Source: Bacteroidales bacterium
Lineage (GTDB): Bacteria > Bacteroidota > Bacteroidia > Bacteroidales > UBA932
Length of the DNA: 40,381 nucleotides
NCBI GenBank assembly: GCA_024401855.1
Contig: JAKSKH010000021.1
Coordinates: 1-40,381, forward strand
Reading direction: 5' to 3'
Both the position numbers and the translations under genes were made by a program. How positions within the stretch are numbered: position 1 is the stretch's first letter; each line of letters opens with the position of its first letter. Under the pieces are notes generated by a model. It was not told where the DNA came from. It made no database searches and was given only the letters and a program-made list of their open reading frames with translations. Of the stretch, positions 7,702-16,138 are shown one piece after another.

Positions 7702-8175
7702 ATGAAAAGACTTTTTCAAGCAGCAATCATTATTCTTTCGCTCGGTCTTCTTGCATCCTGCAAGGGAGAACCGGGTCTGAATGGACGGGACGGAGTGGGA
7801 GTCATCAGCACAGTGCTGATAAATGTTCCCCAGTCGGCGTGGGAATATTCCCGCATAGACAACAACAACTACTTCTACGCCACTGTGGACATGCCGGAAA
7901 TCACGAATCCTGTTTATGAAGAGGGCCTCATCAAGATGTACCGGGCCTATGACTTCGGAAGCGACTATTCGGCTCAGACGGAATTGCCCTATGTACGCCA
8001 CAATGAAGAGTATGTGGAAGACGGCGACTACATGGTGTTCTACACGGAAACCGTGGATTATGAGTTCAGCGTAGGGAAGATGACCATATTCTACACCGAG
8101 AGTGACTTCAATTATGAGATAGACGAAAGTTTCATTCCTGAAACCATGCAGTTCAGATGCGTGATAATGTATTGA
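7702..8175 (+). CDS. Small lipoprotein of unknown function
   Basis: 157 residues from ATG 7702. The signal MKRLFQAAIIILSLGLLASC gives Cys 20, followed by KGEPGLNGRDGVGVI, a short collagen-like Gly-x-x stretch often seen after the lipidation site in Bacteroidales surface lipoproteins. The rest is predicted beta-rich with many Tyr, Asp and Glu (YEEGLIKMYRAYD, YVEDGDYMVFYTE). No known domain is recognised. The 3' end overlaps the start of the Tat oxidoreductase gene by 19 bases, so the two are coupled. A binding or assembly role in the same periplasmic process is possible but unsupported by sequence. Confidence 0.65.
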   Translation: MKRLFQAAIIILSLGLLASCKGEPGLNGRDGVGVISTVLINVPQSAWEYSRIDNNNYFYATVDMPEITNPVYEEGLIKMYRAYDFGSDYSAQTELPYVRHNEEYVEDGDYMVFYTETVDYEFSVGKMTIFYTESDFNYEIDESFIPETMQFRCVIMY

Positions 8176-9560
8176 CCCGCAGATCCTTTATAAGGACCTC
8201 CATAGCCGCAGGCGCAGGTCTTGCGGCTATTCCGGCCATAGGCGCTCCCCTTTATGTACCCTCGTCCGTTCTCAAGGGAGAGAACGCTCCGTCCAACAGA
8301 ATCAACATAGGCGTGATAGGGACAGGGCGCATTGCATTGGGGCACGATATGCCGGGCGTGATGAAGTATGAGTCCGCTCATATCATAGCCGTATGCGACC
8401 TGGATGCCCGCAGAGTGGAAGAGGCAAGAAAACAGGTCATCGCCTTCCGGAAGGAAAAGTTCGGAAAAGCCGACGAGGTCAGGACCTACGAGAATTACGA
8501 GGAACTGCTCGCCAATCCGGAGATTGACGCCGTAATCATATGCACACCGGATCACTGGCACGCCAAAATAGCGATAGAGGCTGTGCGGGCAGGCAAGGAC
8601 GTCTATCTTGAAAAACCGACATCCCTGACCATAGCCGAGGGCCGGCTCATGAGCAACGCGGTCAACTCTACGGGGCGCATCTTCCAGTTGGGGACGCAGC
8701 AACGCTCTTCAGAGCAGTTCCGTTATGCCTGCGAACTTGTCCGTAACGGACGCATAGGAACTCTCAGGGAAGTGGAAATACGCCTCCCCGGAGATCCGGC
8801 CGGCGGAAATGCCTCACCGATGCCTGTTCCCGATGGTTTCAATTACGAAAAATGGCTTGGTTCAACACCTTACGTTCCCTATACTGAGGACAGGGTTCAT
8901 CCCAAGGAAGGCTACGGACGTCCGGGCTGGCTGAGGTGCGAGCAGTTCGGCGCCGGAATGATCACCGGATGGGGCAACCACCATTTCGACATTGCTCAAT
9001 GGGCAATGGGAACAGAATACACCGGCCCTGTTGAAATATCCGGAAGCGCGGAATTCCCCAGGGAAGGGCTCTGGGACGTTCACGGAGACTACCATACGGA
9101 AATGCTTTATGCGAACGGAGTCAAAGTATTCGGAATAACAGAAACGTCCGAAAAGCCCAACGGAATTCTCTTTACGGGAGACGATGGCTGGATTTTCGTA
9201 TGCAGGGGTGATTACAAGGCCACTGCCAGCGACCCGGGTTCATTCGAAGGAAGTCCCCTGGTTGCATCCGACCCCAGAATTCTAAAGGCGGGAATAAAGG
9301 ACAGCGAGATTCATCTGACCGTAAGCGAGGACCATCACCTCAACTGGCTGAACGCAATAAGAACACGTCGGCAGCCTGTGTCGCCGGCAGAGGTTGGTCA
9401 CCGTTCTTGTTCAGTATGCCTTCTGCAGCACATTGCAATGAAACTCGGAAGAAAGTTGTACTGGGACCCCACACTTGAGAGATTCATCAATGACGATGAG
9501 GCCAATGCGCTGTTGAGCCGTCCGGAAAGATATCCATATCAGATAAAGAGAGGCTTATGA
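8157..9560 (+). CDS. Tat-exported Gfo/Idh/MocA-family oxidoreductase
   Basis: 467 residues. The N-terminus has the twin-arginine motif TRRSFIRTS at residues 7-15 and a hydrophobic stretch ending in GAPLYVP, so a folded, cofactor-loaded enzyme would be exported. The nucleotide-binding fold reads INIGVIGTGRIALG (50-62), AVCDLDARR and the family signature YLEKPTS near 147. GWGNHHFDIAQWAMG near 275 carries the catalytic-type His. Such Tat-exported members oxidise or reduce sugar derivatives using NAD(P) held in the protein. It overlaps the lipoprotein gene before it by 19 bases and the PmoA-like fusion gene by 4 bases. In Bacteroidota such enzymes belong to pathways that oxidise glycosides to 3-keto sugars; that reading here is an inference from context, and no 3-keto-glycoside hydrolase (DUF1080) is present. 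Confidence 0.85.
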   Translation: MRDNVLTRRSFIRTSIAAGAGLAAIPAIGAPLYVPSSVLKGENAPSNRINIGVIGTGRIALGHDMPGVMKYESAHIIAVCDLDARRVEEARKQVIAFRKEKFGKADEVRTYENYEELLANPEIDAVIICTPDHWHAKIAIEAVRAGKDVYLEKPTSLTIAEGRLMSNAVNSTGRIFQLGTQQRSSEQFRYACELVRNGRIGTLREVEIRLPGDPAGGNASPMPVPDGFNYEKWLGSTPYVPYTEDRVHPKEGYGRPGWLRCEQFGAGMITGWGNHHFDIAQWAMGTEYTGPVEISGSAEFPREGLWDVHGDYHTEMLYANGVKVFGITETSEKPNGILFTGDDGWIFVCRGDYKATASDPGSFEGSPLVASDPRILKAGIKDSEIHLTVSEDHHLNWLNAIRTRRQPVSPAEVGHRSCSVCLLQHIAMKLGRKLYWDPTLERFINDDEANALLSRPERYPYQIKRGL

Positions 9561-11878
9561 AATCAATCTTCCCCGTAATCTGCACGCTGATGCTTACAGT
9601 ATCTGCGTGCAGTTGTCCCGAACGCACCGTTCTTACCCAAAACGAGGACGGATTTCTTGTCATGTCACGCGGCCGTGTTCCCGCAGAAGGCGCAATGAAA
9701 GTGCAGGACGATGGTAACAATTTTGTTATAAAAAGTGGTAACAAAACTGTTTTATCATATAAATACACCGTCACACCGCCTCCGGAAGGTGTTCGTGACG
9801 TTTATTCAAGAAGCGGTTACATTCACCCGGCCTGCACTCCGTCCGGCTTTGTTTATACCAATATCCAGCCTGAGGACCACAGGCATCACTACGGAATCTG
9901 GAATCCATGGACAAGAGTGGAATACGAAGGGCAAGTATACGATTTATGGAACCTGGGCGACAGTCTGGGGACCGTAAGGGCGGGGAAGGTCAGAGAAGTC
10001 GTGAAAGAAAGGGACGAGGCAGGATTTACAGCATCGCTCGAGCACGTTGCGTTCACTCCGGATGGAGAAAAGACCATCATGAACGAAGACTGGACCATTT
10101 CGGCAACCGATGCCGGAGATGCTTTCATCTGGGATTTCCGATCCACGCTCACGCCATGCACGGGCAGTCCCGTCACAATCAAGGCGTACAGGTATCAGGG
10201 ATTCAGCTGCCGCGCCACCGATGTCTGGACGGCCGAAAACAGTTCGATGATGACCTCGGAAGGTCTCGAGAGGCCTGACATCGACTGTTCCAGAGCCGAT
10301 TGGATATACGTGAACGGGGCAAATGGAGACAAATCAGCCGGCTTTATGTTCATGTCCGATCCGGGGAACTACGATTCTCCCGAACAGCTGCGCATCTGGG
10401 ACCGGAATTCCAACGGAGGACGCGGTGACGTATATGTGGATTTCTGCCCCGCCAAGACCGTCGACTGGGTTCTGGAGCCCGGAAAAAGCTATGTACTTCA
10501 ATACCGCGTTGTGGCCTATGACGGTGAAATGACTCCCGAAACAGCTTCCAGACTCTGGGAGGAATATGAGACTTACACAGGACGCAAGTCATCAAAAATC
10601 ACACTTCTCACCCTTGATCCCGGACATTTTCATGCCGCGCTGGTGCAGAAGACACGGTATCCGCAGGTGTCCAGGAACGTGTATGTGTATTCTCCGGGAG
10701 GAAGTGACCTTGATGAACATCTGGCAAAGATTGAAGCCTACAATACCCGTGAAGCGGACCCTACTGACTGGAATGAGAACATCTATGCCGGACCTGACTT
10801 CTTCGAAAAGATGATTTCCGACAGAAAGGGTAACGTAATGGTCACAGCCGGGAACAACGCCAGGAAGACAGAATATATCAAGAAAACTCTTGAAGCCGGA
10901 ATAAACGTGCTTGCAGACAAGCCCATGGCCATAAACTCGGACAATTTCGAAACATTGCGCGAATGCTTTGACATAGCTCGTGAAAAAGGCGTTCTTCTGT
11001 ACGACATAATGACTGAAAGGTTCGAGATATCAACTATCCTTCAAAAAGAGATTGCAGGCATTCCGGAAATTTTCGGACAGCAGGAAAAAGGCGACGGGGA
11101 CAATCCCGGGATTACCATGGAGAGCGTACATTGCTTTTACAAGAACGTGTCCGGGAAAGCCCTTACACGCCCCGGATGGTTCTATGACGTTGAACAGCAA
11201 GGAGAAGGCATTGCGGATGTGATGGTACACCTTGTTGATCTGGTGCAATGGGAAGTGTTTCCTGAGCAGGCGATAGACTACAGGACCGACATAGAGCTTG
11301 GAAAAGCCAGTCATTGGAGCACGCCCCTAAGCCTTGAGCAATTCAGGAAATCCACGGGACTTGATGACTTCCCGGAGTTCCTGAAGGGTAATGTAAAGTC
11401 CGGCGTTCTGAACGTTTTTGCAAACGGAGAAATCAATTACAGGCTTAAGGACGTATACGCGAAAGTACGCGCCCTGTGGATATACGAAGCTCCTGCAGGA
11501 GGCGGAGACAGCCATTATTCAATGATGAGGGGATCGAAGGCGAACCTTGTGATACGTCAGGGGGCGGAACAGCATCTGATTCCGGAACTTTACATAGAGC
11601 CTGTCGCAGGCTATGATGCAGATTATGTAAAGGAGGTGGAAAAGGCTTTCGGGAAGTTGTCTGCCAGATATCCGGGAATCGAGCTCGAAAAATACGGAAA
11701 CGGTTTTCACGTAATTATTCCCCAGAGTTACAGGAACGGACACGAAGCCCACTTCGGTCAGGTGACAAGCAACTTCATTGATTATCTTGAAAACGGGAAT
11801 ATGCCTTCATGGGAAGTCCCCAACATGATTGCTAAATATTATACGACCACAAAGGCCTGGGAAAGGGCTCAGAACTAG
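9557..11878 (+). CDS. Lipoprotein fusion: PmoA-like (DUF6807) domain plus Gfo/Idh/MocA-like oxidoreductase domain
   Basis: 773 residues. The lipoprotein signal MKSIFPVICTLMLTVSAC places Cys at 18. Residues ~30-335 are a PmoA-like/DUF6807 domain (TPSGFVYTNIQPEDHRHHYGIWNPW split across 100-125, with HRHH as the clear motif; later TWTIS-type strands and KAYRYQGFSCRAT). From ~345 a second domain begins with SKITLLTLDPGHFHAALV, then VMVTAGNNARK, LADKPMAI (a variant of the EKP motif), LYDIMTERFEIS and RPGWFYDVEQQGEGIADVMVH, matching the oxidoreductase-like family often annotated with an Oxidoreduct_C domain. Dinucleotide binding seems altered, since there is no GxGxxG at the start. It is the last gene of the operon and overlaps the gene before by 4 bases (ATGA). 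Near 9710-9755 the base composition drops sharply and holds two copies of a dyad, listed separately. Confidence 0.8.
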   Translation: MKSIFPVICTLMLTVSACSCPERTVLTQNEDGFLVMSRGRVPAEGAMKVQDDGNNFVIKSGNKTVLSYKYTVTPPPEGVRDVYSRSGYIHPACTPSGFVYTNIQPEDHRHHYGIWNPWTRVEYEGQVYDLWNLGDSLGTVRAGKVREVVKERDEAGFTASLEHVAFTPDGEKTIMNEDWTISATDAGDAFIWDFRSTLTPCTGSPVTIKAYRYQGFSCRATDVWTAENSSMMTSEGLERPDIDCSRADWIYVNGANGDKSAGFMFMSDPGNYDSPEQLRIWDRNSNGGRGDVYVDFCPAKTVDWVLEPGKSYVLQYRVVAYDGEMTPETASRLWEEYETYTGRKSSKITLLTLDPGHFHAALVQKTRYPQVSRNVYVYSPGGSDLDEHLAKIEAYNTREADPTDWNENIYAGPDFFEKMISDRKGNVMVTAGNNARKTEYIKKTLEAGINVLADKPMAINSDNFETLRECFDIAREKGVLLYDIMTERFEISTILQKEIAGIPEIFGQQEKGDGDNPGITMESVHCFYKNVSGKALTRPGWFYDVEQQGEGIADVMVHLVDLVQWEVFPEQAIDYRTDIELGKASHWSTPLSLEQFRKSTGLDDFPEFLKGNVKSGVLNVFANGEINYRLKDVYAKVRALWIYEAPAGGGDSHYSMMRGSKANLVIRQGAEQHLIPELYIEPVAGYDADYVKEVEKAFGKLSARYPGIELEKYGNGFHVIIPQSYRNGHEAHFGQVTSNFIDYLENGNMPSWEVPNMIAKYYTTTKAWERAQN
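9715..9752. repeat. Pair of TAACA-N4-TGTTA dyads inside the PmoA-like coding region
   Basis: TAACAATTTTGTTA (9715-9728) is a perfect TAACA-N4-TGTTA dyad. TAACAAAACTGTTT (9739-9752) is the same pattern with one changed end base. They are 10 bases apart in an AT-rich patch (9711-9770) within a gene of roughly even base composition. A second pair occurs at 19895-19931; the 15-mer starting at 9714 and that at 19917 differ at one base. A protein-binding role is inferred. Confidence 0.4.
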
Positions 11879-11883
11879 ACTGA

Positions 11884-11956
11884 TTTTTTACTTTAAATAA
11901 TTATAATTATAAAATTTATTTATAATAATTTAAAAGCAATTATTTTAAGTAAAAAA
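11884..11956. terminator. Large AT-rich bidirectional hairpin between convergent genes
   Basis: A 19-base arm at 11884-11902 (TTTTTTACTTTAAATAATT) pairs with 11938-11956 with one mismatch. The 35-base loop itself folds through ATTATAAA (11906-11913) and TTTATAAT (11919-11926). The outer arms give a run of U after the hairpin on both strands. It fills the 82-base gap between two genes that end towards each other, so it is well placed as a shared terminator. The GC content is unusually low for a terminator stem. Confidence 0.6.
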
Positions 11957-11960
11957 TTAT

Positions 11961-12695
11961 TTATTCTACAAAGGCAATGGTTGCGACAGAAATCCTGCTC
12001 TTTCCGGGCAGGGTTTCCCTTAATGCCTTGTGGCATACGCTCAATGTCGATCCTGTTGTATATACGTCGTCTACAAGAAGAATATGTGAGGCATTCCTCA
12101 ACGGTTTCCCGGCAACGAAAGCTCCGGAGACATTTTCCATTCTGCCCGAGACTGACAATCTTGTCTGTGTTTCAGTACTCCTGCGCCTCTTCAACGCTTC
12201 AGGACAGAATTCCGCGCCCAATATGCCGGAAATCTCTCTGGCGATTATATCCGCCTGATTGTAACCTCTCCGCCACTTCCTTGTCCAATGTAACGGAACC
12301 GGGACAACGGTATCGACATCTTCATACAAAGGTGAAGATTTCAACCTTTCTCCGAATCTGCGGGAAAAGAACTTCCCTGCAGAGAAGTTCCGCCGGTATT
12401 TCAATTGTCTGGTTATCTCCTTGTAATTGTCGGAATAATGGAAAAGCGCTGTGGCATGAACATAGGGCCCCACGAAGTTCTGCCGGACAAGAAGAGCATT
12501 GAAACTGTCCGACATAGGATTGTGGGACATCTTCTCATATCGGGTATATGGAATGTCTTCCTCGCAATCCATACAGATATGCTTTTCGTATGGCATTAGA
12601 TGGATGCCGCAAACCACACAAAACCTCGGAAAGACAAGATCGGCAATCGAGGAAATTGAAGTTTTCAGTTCAAGTCTTGCAAGGCGGGGGTCCAT
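11961..12695 (-). CDS. comF: ComF-family phosphoribosyltransferase-like protein
   Basis: 244 residues. A zinc ribbon is formed by C26, C29, C41 and C44 (FCVVCG and CMDC). A PRTase-type fold follows with VPVPLHWTRKWRRGYNQ (131-147) and the PRPP-binding signature HILLVDDVYTTGST (204-217). This matches ComF/GntX, a competence-associated protein family whose exact reaction is not settled; it is thought to act in DNA uptake or processing inside the cell. It starts one base after the fabG stop codon, as the last gene of the operon, and ends just before the large hairpin. Length is normal. Confidence 0.88.
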   Translation of the reverse strand: MDPRLARLELKTSISSIADLVFPRFCVVCGIHLMPYEKHICMDCEEDIPYTRYEKMSHNPMSDSFNALLVRQNFVGPYVHATALFHYSDNYKEITRQLKYRRNFSAGKFFSRRFGERLKSSPLYEDVDTVVPVPLHWTRKWRRGYNQADIIAREISGILGAEFCPEALKRRRSTETQTRLSVSGRMENVSGAFVAGKPLRNASHILLVDDVYTTGSTLSVCHKALRETLPGKSRISVATIAFVE

Positions 12696-12696
12696 T

Positions 12697-13434
12697 TCAG
12701 CAACTCATGGCTCCACAGCAACTGATAACCTGACCGCTCACGTAAGAAGACAGGTCGCTGGCAAGGAAAAGTGCGACCTTGGCAACTTCTTCAACAGTTC
12801 CCCCACGTCGCAGGGGAATTGTTTTCACCCATTCTTCCCTGACCTGTTCCGGCAGGGCAGCCGTCATGTCAGAGATGATGAAACCGGGAGCAATGCAGTT
12901 CGCCCTTATCCCGCGGGGGCCCATTTCCTTGGCAATCGATTTGGCAAGACCTATCAGACCGGCCTTGGATGCGGAATAATTCGCCTGTCCCGCATTTCCG
13001 TGCTCTCCCACTACGGAAGACATGTTGATGATGATGCCTCCACGTTGACGTGACATCACGGGAATTACTGCATGAGAGAAATTGAAAGCGGACTTCAAGT
13101 TAACTCCGATTACCGCATCCCACTGTGCCTCTTCCATCCTGAGCATCAAATTGTCCCTGGTAATGCCGGCATTGTTGACGAGAATGTCGATTCTGCCGAA
13201 ATCTGCTTTCACCTTCTCAACCACATCGTGTGAAGCCGCAAAATCGGCCGCATTGGACTCATATCCTTTCACTTTGTGACCGAAGGATGCGATTTCACTC
13301 ACGGTATCAGGGTTTACAGATATGTCTGTAAATGCGATGTCTGCCCCCTCTGAAGCGAATTTCAGGGCTATGGCCCTGCCTATTCCTTTTGATGCGCCCG
13401 TAATGAGGGCGACTTTACCGTCAAGAAGTCCCAT
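12697..13434 (-). CDS. fabG: 3-oxoacyl-ACP reductase of the short-chain dehydrogenase family
   Basis: 245 residues from ATG 13432-13434; a TTG two codons earlier is in frame but less likely. The classical SDR elements are all present: TGASKGIG (12-19, NADP(H) loop), NNAG (87-90), N112, S140, Y153 and K157 (catalytic tetrad; NMSSVVGEHGNAGQANYSASK is the surrounding segment, 137-157). Length and order fit FabG, which reduces 3-oxoacyl-ACP in fatty acid elongation in the cytoplasm. The usual end VDGGM is replaced by SCCGAMSC. It is two bases from the end of the aminopeptidase gene and one base from comF, inside the minus-strand operon. Another SDR with similar chemistry cannot be excluded, since no other fab genes are nearby. 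Confidence 0.82.
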   Translation of the reverse strand: MGLLDGKVALITGASKGIGRAIALKFASEGADIAFTDISVNPDTVSEIASFGHKVKGYESNAADFAASHDVVEKVKADFGRIDILVNNAGITRDNLMLRMEEAQWDAVIGVNLKSAFNFSHAVIPVMSRQRGGIIINMSSVVGEHGNAGQANYSASKAGLIGLAKSIAKEMGPRGIRANCIAPGFIISDMTAALPEQVREEWVKTIPLRRGGTVEEVAKVALFLASDLSSYVSGQVISCCGAMSC

Positions 13435-13436
13435 GA

Positions 13437-14858
13437 TCAATCGTTTTTCATTGCTTCCTCGACTTCGTCGGGCGAGATGGGAAGACGCTCGGAGCCAATC
13501 CTGCGCGCTCCCTCCGGAGTCACGAGTATGTCATCCTCAAGACGGATTCCGCCAAAGTCAAAATATGTTTTAAGTCTTTCGTAATTCACGAAGCCCTTGT
13601 CCGTACCCTCTTTCTGCCATAGATTGATGAGGTCCGGAATGAAGTATATACCGGGTTCGTCGGTTATTACGTTGCCCGGCTGAAGCCTTCTGGCCATCCT
13701 GAGACTGGCCAGGCCAAGCTGGGAGGAACGTTTCTGACCGGCATCATAGCCTACAAGGTCTTCTCCAAGATCCTCCATATCGTGGACGTCAAGACCCATA
13801 TTGTGTCCAAGTCCGTGCGGCATAAAGAGGCCGGCTATTCCAAGGTTGACCATTTCCTGTACGTCACCGCGTACAAGCCCTAGCTCCTTGAGACGTTCGA
13901 GCATGTGCCTGCAGACAGACACGTGTACGTCAAGATAAGGCACTCCCGGTGCTATAAGACTGTAAGCCAATTCATTGCACTCGTATACTATCTGATAGAT
14001 CTCACGCTGCCGCGTTGAGAAACGTCCTCCGACAGGATACGTGCGGGTATGGTCGGACGCATAGTGGGTATTGCTCTCAACACCTGCATCAACAACCATG
14101 AGGCGGCCTGGCACGGCAGGCATTTCATGGGTGTGGCAATGGAAGATCTCTCCATGCTGGGTGAGAATGGTCGGAAAACTGACACCCCAGCCCTTGGAAA
14201 GGGCAACCGATTCCATCTCACCTACTATTTCCTGTTCTATGCGTCCGGGCTTGATTCCCTTGCGCGCTCTGGTATGCATCTCGAAACCGAGGGCTCCCGC
14301 CTTGTCCAGTTCTTCTATCTCAATGTCTTCCTTGACAAGGCGCATTTCAATTACCGCCTTCACCAATGATTCGGAAGCATTTTTGCATCCTGCCTTGCCG
14401 GCGCTGAACATATCCTGGACATTCAGTCCAAGCAGAGCGGCCATCTTGGACGCATTGTAATATCTGGATGCCGGAAGGAAATGAACGGGCCGCCCGTCAA
14501 TGACGGCCTTCAGCACGGCAATGTCGAAAGCTCCGTAGGATGCCGTGTTTTTCACTCCGACCCTTTCTGCAAGAGATGAAACACTGGGCTGAGGACCCAT
14601 CCATATGATGTCATCTATGTCAAAATCATCGGCATAAATTGTCTCCATGCCGGACTCAAGGTCAACTATAGCGGCGAAGCGGGGCTCATCTATTCCGAAA
14701 AAATAAAGCCAGTTGCTGTCCTGGCGCCATTTGTAGCAGTTGTCTCTGTATTGTGCCGGTGACTCGACATTGCCAAGAAAGAGCGCGATGCCCTTCTCCC
14801 CTTTCATTTTGTCCAGAAGAGTCTTGCGGCGACGTGTATAAACATCTTTGGAAAACAT
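13437..14858 (-). CDS. Xaa-Pro aminopeptidase (M24B family)
   Basis: 473 residues. An N-terminal creatinase-like domain (about 1-170) is followed by the pita-bread domain. All five metal ligands of the family can be placed: D257 (VVDAG), D269 (SDHTRTY), H352 (MPHGLGHNMG, the second His), E401 (TDEPGIY) and E441 (GIRLEDDILV). This is a cytoplasmic dimetal enzyme that removes an N-terminal residue preceding proline. The N-terminal FGIDEP and RYYNASK segments fit the Bacteroidota PepP-like group. It lies between the M28 peptidase and fabG in the operon. A separate -7 box (14873-14880) stands 14 bases before its ATG, so it may also be read independently. Confidence 0.88.
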   Translation of the reverse strand: MFSKDVYTRRRKTLLDKMKGEKGIALFLGNVESPAQYRDNCYKWRQDSNWLYFFGIDEPRFAAIVDLESGMETIYADDFDIDDIIWMGPQPSVSSLAERVGVKNTASYGAFDIAVLKAVIDGRPVHFLPASRYYNASKMAALLGLNVQDMFSAGKAGCKNASESLVKAVIEMRLVKEDIEIEELDKAGALGFEMHTRARKGIKPGRIEQEIVGEMESVALSKGWGVSFPTILTQHGEIFHCHTHEMPAVPGRLMVVDAGVESNTHYASDHTRTYPVGGRFSTRQREIYQIVYECNELAYSLIAPGVPYLDVHVSVCRHMLERLKELGLVRGDVQEMVNLGIAGLFMPHGLGHNMGLDVHDMEDLGEDLVGYDAGQKRSSQLGLASLRMARRLQPGNVITDEPGIYFIPDLINLWQKEGTDKGFVNYERLKTYFDFGGIRLEDDILVTPEGARRIGSERLPISPDEVEEAMKND

Positions 14859-14872
14859 AGCGTGCTTTTTTA

Positions 14873-14880
14873 CAAATATA
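14873..14880 (-). promoter_or_regulatory. -7 box TATATTTG before the aminopeptidase gene
   Basis: Minus-strand TATATTTG matches TAnnTTTG exactly, 14 bases before the ATG of the M24 gene and inside the gap after the M28 peptidase gene. No clear TTTG lies 19 bases upstream. It could be an internal promoter of the operon. Confidence 0.45.
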
Positions 14881-14881
14881 A

Positions 14882-16138
14882 CTATTTACCGCTTATATAA
14901 TCTGTTACAAGCCCGAAAATCTTGGGATATGTTCCAAGTTCGACACGGCTCCAGTCATCGTGCATTGTATGATAATAAGGGAAGTTGCTGCCGCTCTCAT
15001 TCTCAAACAGTATGCACGGAACACCCTTCAAGGCAAACGGCCAGTGGTCGCTGTTGGCGGCAAGTTCCCCGCGGCGGAGTTCCCGGAAATACCCTTTTTC
15101 GGCATTGATGCCCTGCATCTTTGCAAATCCGGCATTCCCGGGCTCACTCACCTCGCAGTACTGTACAGGATTGTCATCCCCTATCATGTCCAGATCAAAA
15201 AGATATTTTATCCTGTCCAGGCTTATTGTCGGATGCTCGACATAATAGGTGGAGCCCCGCAGATTCGCCTCTTCTCCGGATACCGCTATGCACACTATGT
15301 CGAATTGAGGGCGGTTCTTTGCATAATGTCCTGCAATAGCAACAAGGGCTGCTGTTCCGGAGGCATTGTCATTCACACCGGGAAACCAGATCCTGCGGCC
15401 AAGATTGCCGAGATGATCATAATGGGCCACAAAGACATAGCAGCTGTCGTGTCTCTCCCCATCCACTTTTGCAATTACGTTGCTTGTCTGATATGCCGGA
15501 AGAAATTTGTTCTCGATGTCGAATTCAACGTTTGAGGCGCCTTTGACAAGGTCAGACATAACCCAGACAACCGGCTTGGCAGAAACCTTCTCTCCGTAAG
15601 CCTTATAGAATTTAAGAGGAGCGTCCCAGGTAAGAATCAATCCGGCATTTGCCACAGAGGTGTCCGACTGAAGTCTCTTGAAATCCTTACCGTGTTTGTA
15701 GGTAAACCAGAAATCGCACACAACAAAAACATTCTCATTCTCCTTCCTGCTGAGATCGGAGAAAATCCGGTCCGAATCGTAACTGAGGGTATCTATGAAG
15801 TATAGTTTATACTTGCCTCTGACTCCAGGAGAGAACTCACGCATTGAAAAATCATCCCCCGGTTTAAGCCTGCGGCCGTCTACGCTCATTTTCATCTTTC
15901 CGGGGAAGGTGTTGATATCGATACTGAAGGGCTGGATGTCAACATCATCGGCGCCGGCCTTGCGGAATTCATTCGCCAGGAATCTTGAAGCCTTTTTAAC
16001 TCCGTCTTTCGCATATCCCCTTCCTTGGAAACGGGCCGAACCCAATTCCCTGACTATTCTTTCATAATTGTCGGCATTCTGTGCGGAAACTTCCCCGACA
16101 AGACATAGGGACAAAAGTATAAATATCACCTTTTTCAT
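14882..16138 (-). CDS. Secreted M28-family zinc metallopeptidase
   Basis: 418 residues. A type I signal peptide ends at SAQ (18-20). The M28 zinc site is complete: HYDHLG (H239, D241), GVNDNASG (D257), SGEEANLRGS (E289-E290), FDLDMIGDD (D317) and the last ligand H393 in YYHTMHDD. The insert at ~100-200 may be a PA-like domain. The enzyme is an exported aminopeptidase or carboxypeptidase-like protein; the exact specificity cannot be read. It overlaps the phosphoesterase lipoprotein gene upstream by 4 bases (ATGA) and lies 23 bases before the M24 aminopeptidase, which suggests coordinate peptide breakdown across periplasm and cytoplasm. Confidence 0.88.
   Translation of the reverse strand: MKKVIFILLSLCLVGEVSAQNADNYERIVRELGSARFQGRGYAKDGVKKASRFLANEFRKAGADDVDIQPFSIDINTFPGKMKMSVDGRRLKPGDDFSMREFSPGVRGKYKLYFIDTLSYDSDRIFSDLSRKENENVFVVCDFWFTYKHGKDFKRLQSDTSVANAGLILTWDAPLKFYKAYGEKVSAKPVVWVMSDLVKGASNVEFDIENKFLPAYQTSNVIAKVDGERHDSCYVFVAHYDHLGNLGRRIWFPGVNDNASGTAALVAIAGHYAKNRPQFDIVCIAVSGEEANLRGSTYYVEHPTISLDRIKYLFDLDMIGDDNPVQYCEVSEPGNAGFAKMQGINAEKGYFRELRRGELAANSDHWPFALKGVPCILFENESGSNFPYYHTMHDDWSRVELGTYPKIFGLVTDYISGK

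Noticed and set aside
7328-7726. Minus-strand acidic open frame of 132 codons
   Set aside because: It mirrors the Ser/Arg codon bias of the lipoprotein tail on the plus strand, giving Glu/Leu-rich translation; no promoter or start site.
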